A DNA stretch of 64,000 bases from Tomocerus qinae. Its lineage: Eukaryota; Arthropoda; Collembola; Entomobryomorpha; Tomoceridae. This document shows, piece after piece, positions 1 through 11,708 of the stretch; position 1 is the first letter of the stretch, and the number at the start of each line of letters is the position of its first letter. The notes under the pieces were generated by a model. It saw only the letters and a list, made by a program, of their open reading frames with translations. It searched no databases and was not told the origin of the DNA. The stretch lies in assembly GCA_020055645.1 (NCBI GenBank), contig CM034547.1, positions 21,491,013-21,555,012 on the forward strand. The letters run 5' to 3'. The position numbers and the translations under genes were made by a program.

Positions 1-1187
1 ATCTCTCCAAACTCTGCCACTTCCTCTCAAAATATAGCGGACGGGCGCTGGCTGGCGATAAGGGTCACTTTGTGCCCGTACCTTTTACATGTAAAAGAAT
101 TTCTTAAGTGCATCTTAAGTTTTATTATTGGCCAAATGAAGTACATAATAATATTTTACGCGTAAATCATTTCTACCATGCATGTAATAGATATGCTTAT
201 TATTACGCTTATTTAATTTTAACATTATTTTGCATTTTAGCATAACAATATTCATGCTAAAGTAATTATGTCCATTTAGAGTAGATAGCCAAAACCGATG
301 CCTATAGTTCTGTATAATCAATTTCGGCTAACTTATGTAGTTTAAGTCCGTAAACAAACGTAAAACATTTTGTCGAAAATTGTCAGGTGTGAACTTGTGC
401 TTGTACAGTGGTACACTAGTAAAATTACCTTCTTTTAAAAAATTGATTTCTCCAAACCGGGTAATAACGGGCAACTGAAAATTACAGACATTATGGTATG
501 ATATCTGCCCTTATTTTTAATGTTAATATTAGAACATTTCAACATCCTACATTTTTGGCAGCTTTCTGAAAACAATGCATATTAAAGTACTAAGGGTGTG
601 CAAAAGTTTGACAATTAGTTTTTTATATTTTCACTTGAGCAATTAGCTTTAAATCAGAATCGTTCTCTAAGACATTTAAGAATATTGTTAATTACATATA
701 ATATTTAAATATACAGTTTTGTCCCATTAAGACGCGTATGACTTTAATTGCTCGCTTTGTGTGGTGTCCAGTTTACATCGACTGAAACTTGACCTCAACC
801 AAAGGATTAAATTGTAAAAACTACAGTATGCAAACGCACAAATCACGACACATCAACACTTTTAGGTCAACTCATTGCAAAGTGTAGTTCTCTAAAGAAA
901 AGAGAAAGTCGGAGGGAAAGCCACCATACGTTACGGCTTTTTCGCCCATACTGTAACTAGTTTATCGCGTTTTGATAGTCGCCCTCATCCCTATAACTAT
1001 ATTATTTCGAATCGCAAATTGATTAAATAATCTTCCATCCCTTATCTATGTTTCTTCTAGGTTACTTTATAGGTCAAAAGATCTTCGTGAAATGATTTAC
1101 AGGCAGAGCTCTATTTCAGCCGACATTTTGCCCACCCACCCGGACAAAAGGCGCAAAAGTACCTAAAATTCAAAGCGCTAATTTTTT
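1..1187. other. non-coding, no gene seen
   Basis: AT-rich sequence with only short, unconvincing open frames. A C-rich patch near 1128-1142 resembles the C-rich repeat at 2211-2304 on the far side of the repeat element, so the element may have inserted into such a tract. No domain or splice-consistent exon chain was found. Confidence 0.5.
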
Positions 1188-1223
1188 AGCTCGCCTGAAA
1201 AAGCGAGCTTATAGAACCGCACA

Positions 1224-1272
1224 GTCCGTCCGTACGTCCGTACGTCCGTCCGTCCGTCCGTCCGTCCGTCCC
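1224..1272. repeat. (GTCC)n microsatellite
   Basis: A run of GTCC/TCCG tetranucleotides interrupted by two GTAC variants. It sits just inside the left end of the composite element. Confidence 0.9.
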
Positions 1273-1663
1273 CACGATAACTTTCGAAAGCAATAACGAA
1301 TATTGACCAAACTTGGCAAAAACAATGCCTGTGGACCACTGACGATCCCTATTGAATTTGGGGTAAATCGGTCCATTGGTTGCTGAGAAACCGCGCGCTC
1401 ACTTTGTCTTCATTTTGATAGTCAAAAAGAAAATATGGCATTAAAGGGACATTAGAAGTTCAATTGTGCTTCCAACGGATTGTTAGCGGGATAGTACAAA
1501 ATATTAAATGCCGCTTCGACCAAATTTAGGATTTAATAATAAAGTAAATAAAACCGGAAAGTACCTATTATAGGACGGAAATAAATCTATTTCGCATTTA
1601 TATGCAAATTGATAGTCAAATTTACATTTTTCGAATTGCTTTTCATTATGATAGTATATATTA

Positions 1664-2093
1664 ACCGATTTTGATTTTCTTTTGATTTTGATACTCAATA
1701 TTAATCAACATTGATTTTTTGTCTATTTTGATACTCAATATTAGACAATTTTGATTTTTTGTTTATTTTAATAGTCAATATCAATCTATTTTGATTTTGT
1801 GTTGATGTAAATAGTCAATATTAATCTAATTTGATTATCTGTTGATTTTAATAGTCAATATTAATCTATTTTGATTTTCTGTTGATTTTAATAGTCAATA
1901 TTAATCTATTTTGATTTTCTGTTGATTTTAATAGTCAATATTAACCTATTTTGATTTTCTGATGATTTTAATAGTCAATATTAATCTATTTTGATTTTCT
2001 GTTGATTTTAATAGTCAATATTAATCTATTTTGATTTTATGTTGATTTTGATAGTCAATATTAATCTAATAATCAATACTAATCAAAATAAAT
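1664..2093. repeat. 40-bp AT-rich minisatellite
   Basis: A 40-bp unit built around gattttaatagtcaatatt is repeated in tandem. Units starting at 1861, 1901, 1941, 1981 and 2021 are identical or differ at one to three positions. Copies before 1861 are more degenerate, as expected at the edge of an array. It lies inside the composite element and codes for nothing recognisable. Confidence 0.9.
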
Positions 2094-2210
2094 GTATTTC
2101 TATTATTGTTCTAACAAAAAATGTGTACACGGTCCCCTTTGATCAGGCGAGCTTCTGTTACGGCTTGCCGTAGGTTACATCCTTTACTGTATTATTTAGC
2201 CCTATTTTGA

Positions 2211-2304
2211 CTTTTGCCCACTTTTGCCCACTAGCCACCTCGCAATTTACCCGCCCACTAGCCACTTTTGCCCCCTAGCCACCTAGCCACTACCCACCGG
2301 CTAG
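2211..2304. repeat. C-rich degenerate repeat (cccactagccac type)
   Basis: Irregular tandem copies of a C-rich word such as cccactagccac, strikingly G-poor on the plus strand and unlike the surrounding AT-rich DNA. A related C-rich patch lies near 1128-1142. Confidence 0.6.
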
Positions 2305-3559
2305 TTGAATTCTGTTTACAGGCCCTGCCTCAATACCCTAAATTATGTAGTCTCGTTTAGTCTGTGTATAGAACATTTATATAGGTAGCGAGCATATTGA
2401 TAATCCAGGTTTATAAATTCATGACAGCCATTCTATAGCCCATAGCTTTAATATGTATTATTGTACACTTAAAATCGATAGTGTTGACTTCTGAATGTCA
2501 CTTTCAATTATTTCTATAATATCGATTAATACTTTACCTGAAACTCGGCATAAAAAAGTTTAAACAAAATTATACAAAATAATATATACATAGCTTATTC
2601 ATTTACATTTTTTTGGTGGCTCCATTCCATTGAAAGTGGTTATTCGGTCTAATATTAGCTTCAGTCCAAAAGTCTGAATAGCATCTTTTCTCCTTTTCTG
2701 CATTGTATACTATTCCATGAAGACGATGTAATAAGTAAAAAAAATAAGCTTAGATCATTTAGGCAAAAGTGCTTTCGTGGTCTTAAACTCATTACCACTG
2801 CACGTGTGTTACATTTCCTACAAAAAGTTAGTTGGGATTATAACTACGCATTTATCATTTCTAGTAACATAGGATTATTTCACGAGCAATATAGATAATA
2901 TATTTACTGCTGTGCATTACTCTTAATTTTTACCTGGTATGGCGAAAAGGAATAAGGAAACGTATGAAAGTATTGAGAAAGAAAAGGAAATTATGTAGCA
3001 ATAGTAGGAATACATTTTATGAATTTTAATGAATCTAGAAGCCAATAGGAAATAAGAGAGCATAGAACATAGGCCAAGTAAGCTGAAAGTGACTTCTGTA
3101 CTCAATAGTATTGCAGGTATGACAAAACCCCGTCGCGTCCTTATAGTATCAGTCTTAAATTCGGTATGCCTTCTGTGCTATATGGTACTTTCCTTAGCCT
3201 TAAACGTCTTACCTATTATTATGTGTATTGTTCCCCTGCAAATAATCGTTCTCTGAATTAGGTGCTATCCTAACCAAAGTACTCAATCCCCGGTTTACTG
3301 ACATTAAACATTTAAATGGTTAAACAGAGCTAACCAACTATAACATTACTTGCATACCAGCTAGATGTATCTGACTTTAGATAGATAGTGCTGACGTGGA
3401 CCAAGGTTTGTAGGCCCATCCATATTTTTAATACTGACGCTGACGGAAACTGAAACAAAACCAGACAGTACTCCTGAACCAGTTGCTTAGTATAGAGTAA
3501 AGTGACAAATATCCAAAAAATAATTCGCATGTGGTTTAAAACTTCATAAGATCAGAAAA
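2305..3559. other. upstream region of the CD36-family gene
   Basis: AT-rich DNA upstream of the receptor start. Short minus-strand open frames near 2923-3105 and 3330-3530 have no domain or consistent splice context and are not called. The promoter is presumably here, but no specific element was recognised. Confidence 0.4.
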
Positions 3560-6500
3560 ATGGAAAGATTTCCATACAAAGTAATTGGCGGGGGTGCCGC
3601 CCTGCTCGCCGTCACGACTGCGTTTGGCTGGGGAGGTTTGGAAATGGTCATTAGGGGACAAATGAAACAGGTTAAAAAATTTGATTATAAAATTAAAGTT
3701 AGCATAGAATTTTACATAAAATAATTCTCTCAGAAGAAATACCTGCCTACATGAGTGGATAGATTAATTTATCATATCTAATTCTCTATGTAATCTAAAG
3801 TAATCCAAGTTAGAGCTATTGCTAAATGAAAATTTCATTCATTTAGTTTGATATTATCAAACTGTCAATAAAAATGGCTGATTGCTACTTAAAAGACTCT
3901 ACTCTCTCATTGGCCTTGCTGACTCAAAAATGTCTTGCTTTCGCCAATGTGTATTACTTAATATGGTATTTGTGAATTTGCTATAAGGAGAAAATTGTTT
4001 TCTCTAACAGGACGATAACTCCATTTACAACTTTCACTAAGGAAAATTGTCTCAGATTTTTATAGAATTTATTCCTCTTGAAAGTATTTTAAAGTCATTT
4101 TTGGGGCACAGTTTAACCTATTATAGCTACTTCTAAAACATCAGAAATCCTTAGCATTAGTAAAATCATGAAAATTTGTTGTCATCAACTTATGTCTGTC
4201 TGTTGATTATCGGGACAATGAGTAATATAGTAAGCGAGTGAGCCTACTTATATGAATTTTGTGCGTAGTATAGAATGCTACGTTTTCATCTTTACTAAAG
4301 GAAAAATAAGTTAATTATAATTCAACATTGTTTTTTATTTTCCTAAGTGTCACTATTAGTTAAATCTAAGTTGAATAATTTTGTAACTAATTATAAATTG
4401 TTTTTATTACGAATTTTTTTATTCCGTCAGTCGTATGTTGTCTAACTATAATAAACACTTAACCCCTATGGATTAAGTTTACATTAATCACAGCATACAG
4501 TATATAAGTACTTAGACAACTATTTGGAGAACGGTATTTGCATAATGGTACCAACATAAGTAGCATAAATTAACTATTTCCATGCCCAAGAATGTTTATT
4601 ATGCCAAAAAGGAAAGTATATTCAACAATGTACAATGTTTTTTCATCCAAGGATCTTGACAATTATAAAAAATTTCCCCGAATCAGGTTGTAGCTAAAAT
4701 ATTTTTACGTTCATTTTTTGATAGACTAGAGTCTGCAATATTTAGAATCAAATTATTTCCAAGAAGGCGTCATAAAATTATTGCTTTTTGGATGGATCGT
4801 TAATATTAACGAAATTGTAATACAGATATGTTATAAAAATCCATTTATATTATTGCCCTATGCCCTATACACATACAAACAATTACAGAAAATGATGCTT
4901 GCTTATTTTTTTATTGCGTCTCATAGTCCTATCATATAATATGAAGGATACATAGTCTTGATGGGTACACAATGCAGAGAAACTTTACTTATGTACGTAT
5001 GAAATAATCTAAGCCAATGTTAGCAGCCAATTTTCAGACATCGCAGGGTGAACATTATGTAGGGGTTACATTATTTACCCGTTTATTACAGAGTTATTGA
5101 CTATGCTTACCTATGTTCATCGGAGCTGCCAATGAGATTCATGAATAAGCCATATTGTCTCTAAATTCGTTTAAACTTTGTTTTGTCGAGTTCCAGCTAA
5201 AGGATATTAATCGATATAAGATAGAAATAATTCAATAAAGTGACATTCAGAACAGTCAAACGCAATCGATTTTCCGTAAACATATTAAAGGTATGGACAG
5301 TCATGAATTTATAATTTTCCTGGATTAGGGAAAGCTTGCTTGGTTGGCTAGGCTAAATAGGTTGGTATATTGAGAAATTATGGGGTAAACTTGCAATATT
5401 GCTAAGGACTTGACCTAAAGGTATTATCCACATTCAATGTGCACACGCAAGATTCCTCTAATGGTAACAGGTTAGTCGAAGCGGTAGTTGGCAAGTTAAA
5501 AATTCACTTTTATCATATCTAAATTCTCCCCTGCCTGGAACACCATGGTAATAAGTCATGTCCTATTATCCTATCCAAGCAGTGGAGGACAAATTATAGG
5601 ATTTGTCCTCCAGAGGTGAAAAAAGTGAATTTTTAACTTGCCAACTCCCGCTTCGTCTAACCTCTTAAGGGGGTCTCTATAGAAACCTTGGTGCACACGT
5701 ATAACAAATACTAGCAACGGTTATAGGAATCTGTAGGGAAATTTAAAAGTAATGCATCTTATTGAGCTGTACACTATGTACATAGTAAGCTCCACTTTAT
5801 AAACCAATAGTGTCTATGTACTTCATATGAGTTAACTGCTACCAAATACTGGGTTAATATGTATGCCGAAATTAAATGACCTATTAACCCAGAATTCCAC
5901 TGCTGAGATGAAAAGCGTAGGACAACAGTAATCAATAAATATGTCTTAATGGTAGTATGATTTAAATTTACAAAAGTGTGTCGACAAAATGTGTCACAAA
6001 TAACCTTCATCAGATTATTTTTAAACACTATTTTAAAATATTCGGCTAAAGATAGGAATTTTAATCTCTATATTATAACCGTAGACTTAAAAATTTTATA
6101 CATTTACAGGAAGCTCGAATCCTAAATGGGAGTGACACATACGAAAGTTGGCAAGCGCTGAAAGTTCCTTTTTACCAGTCTTTTTATTTCTTTAATATTG
6201 AGAATCCGTCGGAGATGATCACAGGACAAAAACCGAAGCTAAAAGAAAAAGGGCCTTATGTCTATCAGTATGAGTCTTTAATCAAATTAAATCTTAGAGG
6301 CAAATCTTATAGTAAATATGTTTATTGATGATCTACAGGATAAAATTAGAAAAAGTGGACATCCTCGGTGATAAGGAAAATGATACTATAGTTTACAGAC
6401 AAATAAGAAAATACATATTCAAGCCAGAAATGTCAGAAGGAAATAAGGAAAGTGATACAATCACCACCCTCAATGTTCCTTTTATTGTAAGTCTTTGCTT

Positions 6501-8000
6501 TAATGTCTTTAGAAGCTGTTTCCCATTTCCATATCAAAACTAAATAATATAAATAAACTCTTGGTATCATTTTTAAGGCTGTGGCAAAAATGGCCAATGA
6601 AATGATATCGTCAACAGCATCATCAGTGGACAAATTTCTATCTGATAAAGGAGAAAAAATGACAGTGACTCTCTCAGTGAAAGAGTTGCTGTTCGATGGA
6701 TACGAAATTCCGAACTATGTTGAACTGGCAAATGATAATATCGTCCAAGGCTCTGAAGATTTCAGACTACCTGAGCTACTTGCTGATGGAAAATATGCGC
6801 TCTACAAAAATGCATGCTTTTTAATTCACTTCACAATTTCTCAATTAGTTGATTTAGATATCTACCTATGTTACGCTTATTTTTTTTACAGTACAATTTA
6901 ATATTTATTCACTGCATGAATTTTGATTTAGAAAAATGGTTTCGACGATGGAGTGTACTTGATAAGAGCCTCGAGAAATACAACTGTCACTCATGTTTTC
7001 GGTAAAATCAAGGAGTGGAACGGTATGGAAAGCTTGCCGTTTTGGAAAGGAGACTCCTGTAACGAAATTAATGGGACAGACGGAACCATTTTCCCCCCAA
7101 TCAGGAAGAACACCTCCATATTGTGGTTCTTGAGGATGGATTTGTGCAGATCTATTGGCTATGTATATGAAATGGAACATGAAGTTGTGGGAGTACAGGC
7201 ATTCCGTTTCCGTCCACCGGCTAATACATTTGATGGACCTGAAAAAAATCCGGACAATTGGTGTTTTTGTCCGTATGAAGATACAAGTAAATGCAAGGCA
7301 AATGGGGTTTTAAATCTGGGCCCTTGTATGGAAGGTAAGATTATCAACCATAATCTACATTATAAGTGTACGTAAATAGCTAATTCTCTAATGAACACAT
7401 TTACTTACTGTGTAGGTATACAACTTCTGGCCTCGGATCCTCATTTCTACGGAGCAGACCAAGACATCATCGATTCTGTCGAAGGCATAAAGCCCGACAG
7501 GGATAAGCACGAGAGTTTCATCGACCTGCATCCGGTAAGTACTTCATTTAGTACAGTCTTCAGATTACCCTTTCAAACCTTCGATTTTATATAAAATTAT
7601 GTAAATAATATTGAATAGATGGCCGGATTGGTGCTTTTGGGGCAAAAAAGAATGCAATATTCCATGGAACTTTCTCCAATATCGGGAATGCCATCGTTTG
7701 GAAGCCTACCGAAAGCCTATGTTCCTATAGTGTGGTCAGAAGAGGTACTTATACTTTTAAATGTATATGTAGTTGTGTTTCTTTACTCTCATGAAATTTA
7801 ATGTTATTATTTTTCAGTCTTTGTACCACGATACTCGTCGCATCGCCTTTGTGAAGTTTTACAACTTCGTTTTAGGCATATGGAATATGGTTCGTTGGGG
7901 TCTGCTGGTAATTGCAATCGTCCTGGTTGTAGTAGGAATTGTCATTGCACTGACCAGGAGAAGCTCTACCAAAGTTGACAGGATAACGTTAATACAGTAG
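3560..8000 (+). CDS. CD36-family scavenger receptor (croquemort/SNMP type)
   Basis: Two-pass membrane receptor of the CD36 family, which binds lipids, lipoproteins or apoptotic cells through a large ectodomain. Exons: 3560-3670, 6110-6273, 6339-6486, 6578-about 6811, 6932-7334, 7416-7534, 7619-7744, 7818-8000; about 495 aa, normal for the family. Seen: N-terminal membrane segment (residues about 8-30), the KEKGPYVYQYE motif in exon 2, YRQIRKYIF in exon 3, and a C-terminal membrane segment at about 462-480 followed by a short basic tail. Six ectodomain cysteines (about residues 262, 291, 330, 332, 340, 351) have nearly the spacing of the three disulfides of mammalian CD36. Codon phase fits at the junctions, but the exon 4 donor is not canonical (no GT before the frame leaves the family pattern), and exon 2 uses a weak donor, GTCTTT. 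The family assignment is secure; the ligand is unknown. Confidence 0.93.
5469..5663. repeat. MITE-like inverted-repeat element in CD36-gene intron 1
   Basis: A 195-bp segment with about 42-bp inverted ends: it begins aggttagtcgaagcggtagt and ends in the near-complement, with two mismatches in that stretch. An inner hairpin (ggaggacaaa ... tttgtcctcc) lies near the right arm. It has no coding capacity. No clear target-site duplication was seen. It resembles a small non-autonomous DNA transposon in the 2.4-kb first intron. Confidence 0.7.
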
Positions 8001-9333
8001 GTGGAAAACTTTATGGCGAAACCAATGTAGGTTGTATTTTTTCTTTCTCAGGTGGGGAGAACGAAAAAATCCCAGTAGCTATACTACTATACTATGGAAT
8101 CACATTGGGCGAAGCCAATTTATTTAGGTTGATGAAGTAGTTTTCATATCCTAATAACAAAGTTGATTTTAATCAACACAATATTTATGTCTTAATATGA
8201 TAAAAAAAGTCTTATACTATACACGTTATACCTGTACTAAGTACCTAACTTGTAAATAAACAAATCATATACATACACAAACACCTGCTAAATTGGCATA
8301 AAATAGCAATACATTATCTGCACCTAAATCATATTATAGTGGTATTAAATTCAAATAAAAACCATATATTACATATAGTAATATATATACACATAGTACC
8401 TGCTTACGAGTCTTATGAGTGTCAATATATAGTCAACTCAATACAGTATTATGGAGCAATAACACAATACGTACCTAATTTTAAGCTAGCCATACAATTA
8501 CAATAATACAAGTAATCCATCCTTATACCTAACAATACATGTAGCGATTTTATCTGTTTTATAATGGAAATATCGATTATAGGCGTTTTCAATTCTATAC
8601 CTCTAATCAACAATATGTGCTTAATTTAGTTTATAAGAAGCTTCTACTGAATGTAATATGTATACCTACTATTTTGTAAGATCTTAATCATTATCCGTAG
8701 TTAGTGTTTCAGTTTTACCAGCATTGAGTTAATATTGCGGTATACGGTACAAATTCGACAATGCAAGTTGCCAAGTAAAAATTGAATACCGTAGTAGTAT
8801 TAGAGCTGTATACTATGCTAATATATTGTAACCAGTACCTGTGAATAAAGTCTCAATTATTTTGTGGAGCTTTAATCTGTGATTAACTAGTCACACTTTG
8901 TTTTGACACGTTTATTCTTAGAAAACCAAGCGGTTTTCTCCATTTAACATTCTCTTCAGCATACAAGCAGAAACAACCTTTCACTAAAGTGAAAGCTAAG
9001 TAAAAGTTTTGGATCTTCGATTCATTACTTTTAATTTTACCAAATCACGGTTTCTCAGTTTCTTTTTGTTTTCATCATTGCGTTGCCTTTGGCAATTCTC
9101 TATGCTATGCAACAATCGAGAGCATTCTTGAAAGTAACAAAAAGAAATCATATCTGCATGTTGATATTTTTCTCATGTTTTAACAAAATTATTAGTCAGC
9201 TTGGTATAAGGCAAGCATTCATAAAGTACAAAAATGATAGATTAGAATTAGGGTAGCTATGAAATAATACATAGTACCACTTGCTCCATTTAAACATGTA
9301 ACTGGACACACCACATACATGCTTGCATCAAAG
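8001..9333. other. 3' flank of the CD36 gene and upstream region of F-box gene 1
   Basis: AT-rich and non-coding. Two AATAAA hexamers at 8255-8260 and 8354-8359 are plausible polyadenylation signals for the receptor gene. Nothing else was recognised. Confidence 0.4.
8255..8260 (+). terminator. candidate polyadenylation signal (AATAAA)
   Basis: First AATAAA on the coding strand, about 255 bp after the CD36-family stop codon. A second copy follows at 8354-8359. Position and motif only; transcript ends are not visible. Confidence 0.35.
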
Positions 9334-11146
9334 ATGGAAAATTCTTCTTCGTCATACTCCACCATTGCAGATTTGCCTGATAAGGTAAGTTGATTCTTAA
9401 AGAGAGTAGTGAATTGTGTTTGTTAAAGTATAGATTTAGAATAATATAGTATCATTAAGAAAATAGTTCTCTGTAATATTTTCATATTAAAACTTTCAGA
9501 TTGTAGCCAAAATCTTAACGTATATCCCAGTAAAAGAGGTTCAAAATAAACGATTAGTCTGTTCTCAATGGAATAGAACGATTGAAGCCGAGTTTGGTGT
9601 ACTGATAATTGTGAACAATGAAAATTGGAAAACGATGTTAGCATGCAGTTCGGCAACAACTGCAAAATTCTATCATTTTACAGCTCCGTTTACAGAAGAA
9701 ATTTCTTTTTCAAGGAGTTTGACCACAGCGGAATTTGTTGGAGAAATTGGACGTTCAAATATAGTACAACTGCTTAGAAGTTGTACAAATATTGATCACC
9801 TCCAATTTACTAATATCTTCCTTGTAGATGTTTATTCCCGGATTGCTGGAGATGATATTTCTCTACCATTGACTCACTTAAAAATCGTTGTCAGTTTCTT
9901 CCAAGATAGATTATGCATGGCAGAGCTGATAATACTTGAACTACTCAGTAAAATTCAAGCCACTGCTTTGTCATCCATTGTTATCCACACAGAAGATCCT
10001 ATGAGTACAGTACGATTCAGATTTCTGCCCCCACCAGATGAAGATTTTCCTGATGATGATTTTGAAATGGAAATAGCCGATATTCAAGAGCCAGAAATTC
10101 AAGACGGACAACAACTAGGGCCAAATATGATGATACTAGCATTGCCTCCTCCTCCTATCCATGATGATAACCATGATAATCAAAGAGTAGAAAGAGAAAA
10201 CGCGGGAGAAGTCACTCCTGAGGAAAATCCTCCACCTGAATTAATGCACGAGCCAGGAGTTCATAATATTGTCGTGATTGGAATGAACATGTGGGAAGAT
10301 CCCCCAAACTTAGTACCTCTTACTGCCCACCAAGGAAGTAATTTACAAGCCAATCAGCAGTTCCCAGTAGCTTCTGATATCTTTACAGAACTAATGCTGC
10401 AGAATCATGCCACTTTAAAAGCTTTGTCCACCAACTTTGCTGAATTCACATGTTTGGGAGATGTTTCTCATTGGGATGAAAATCGTTTACGTGAAATTCA
10501 GTTGGAAGATGTTTGCTACTCGTTTGGAGGAACTCGCGATGATAACGGAGAATACTTGCTACTTCGCAATCAGCACTCTTTAAAAGCCTTAGAAATGTTC
10601 ATGCTACACGATGATCTGGATTCGGAACGATTTTGGGAAGATGTTACTAGTGCCATTGTATCTAGCTACCAAAGTTTACAGAAAGTTGAACTAACTATAT
10701 TCACAGAGCAGGAATGGTTTGTGGATCTGGGAATATTTTCTACATGCAACCATTTGACAAAACTCGTCTTCAACCACTACAGCAGAAAAAGTGGAATAGA
10801 AACTTTGCCTACATCTCTCGAACATTTAAAATTGAATGGGACATTGTTCCGAAGCCAGTTTCATTCAATTGCCCATCGTCTCGTAAATCTGAAAATATTT
10901 GAATTTCATTTGAATATGGACGGGGATCCATTGGACATGGAATTTTTCAGAAATATGTTAACTTTTCCTCATTTACAAAAAATGTCCCTATTTGCATGTG
11001 CAATCGGCCAACAAGAGCACGAATTTCTTCACAACACACCAGGAATCGTTACACGTGAAGAATATGCTTTTTCAATGGAAAATTGTCTCGTGCTCATAAA
11101 CGTGGACCCAAATTTCCAACGATCCTCATTAGTAACCTCGATTTAA
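9334..11146 (+). CDS. F-box / leucine-rich-repeat-like protein, paralogue 1
   Basis: Probable substrate-recognition subunit of an SCF (Skp1-Cullin-F-box) ubiquitin ligase. Two exons, 9334-9384 and 9500-11146, joined in phase 0, give 565 aa. The F-box spans about residues 11-50: IADLPDK ends exon 1, then exon 2 continues with an ILTYIPVKEV segment and an LVCSQWN motif typical of the F-box third helix. An acidic, proline-rich linker (about residues 165-260) follows, then a C-terminal half with irregular leucine-rich segments (ETLPTSLEHLKLNG is clearest). The start is the first ATG, placing the F-box at the extreme N terminus. It lies directly upstream of a paralogue on the same strand. The F-box call is strong; the target protein is unknown. 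Confidence 0.85.
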
Positions 11147-11708
11147 CATTTCAAATTATAAAGAGACTGTTTCAAATATTAAACATGCAATAATAATACC
11201 ATTTCCTAATTCATTTTCATCTAACATCAAACGAAACCATTTTATTATACTAAAATCTAAGAATTCTTATTGAGTACGTATTTATTTAAAACTATACGTA
11301 TATTACATTAGCCTTGGTAAGGCATTTCTTATATTTTGGCCATAAAACTATTATAGTACTTGCTTTACTATTGACCCCGCTTGACCCTACTTCTATTATC
11401 CTTGCCCATTACCATTATCTGAAACTCCGTGACCATTTTCTTCTTGTTCTTTCTTGAGCTGGAAACTATGACTACAATGATACATGGAATATTTTGTATC
11501 TTCACTTCGTCCATGCAGAAGTGGCAGCAGTGCTATTATCTTTATACATGTATAGTAATTTAGCATTTGCCATCTTCATAATAATTCGTGTCCACTGCCA
11601 ATTGATAAAATAGTCGCCAAATCATTTTTATTTCAATTTACAATAACCACGGACCAAAATATAATTTTTTTCCTTTTGCTATCTTCTTATTATGCATGAT
11701 CATCAGCA
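11147..11708. other. intergenic spacer between tandem F-box genes
   Basis: 562 bp of AT-rich DNA holding the 3' end of paralogue 1 and the upstream region of paralogue 2. No gene or repeat was recognised. Confidence 0.4.

Larger units (their letters stand above)
1188..2153. repeat. composite repeat element, inverted 11-bp ends, microsatellite and minisatellite core
   Basis: The 11-mer agctcgcctga at 1188-1198 recurs inverted as tcaggcgagct at 2143-2153. The left end also folds on itself (agctcgc ... gcgagct, 1188-1209). Inside lie a GTCC tract (1224-1272), a unique module with a less AT-rich end (about 1273-1400) and an AT-rich 40-bp tandem array. This layout of short inverted ends, terminal hairpin and internal tandem repeats resembles non-autonomous DNA transposons or Helitron-type mini-elements. 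No transposase is present and no target duplication was identified, so the class is inference. The boundaries are those of the inverted ends and could lie slightly further out. Confidence 0.45.

Noticed and set aside
2923..3105. Hydrophobic 60-codon minus-strand frame resembling a membrane exon
   Set aside because: AT-rich DNA readily gives hydrophobic frames; no neighbouring exon in phase and no family motif.
5774..6028. 84-codon minus-strand frame in CD36-gene intron 1
   Set aside because: It sits within an intron, has no domain, and its ends do not match splice sites.
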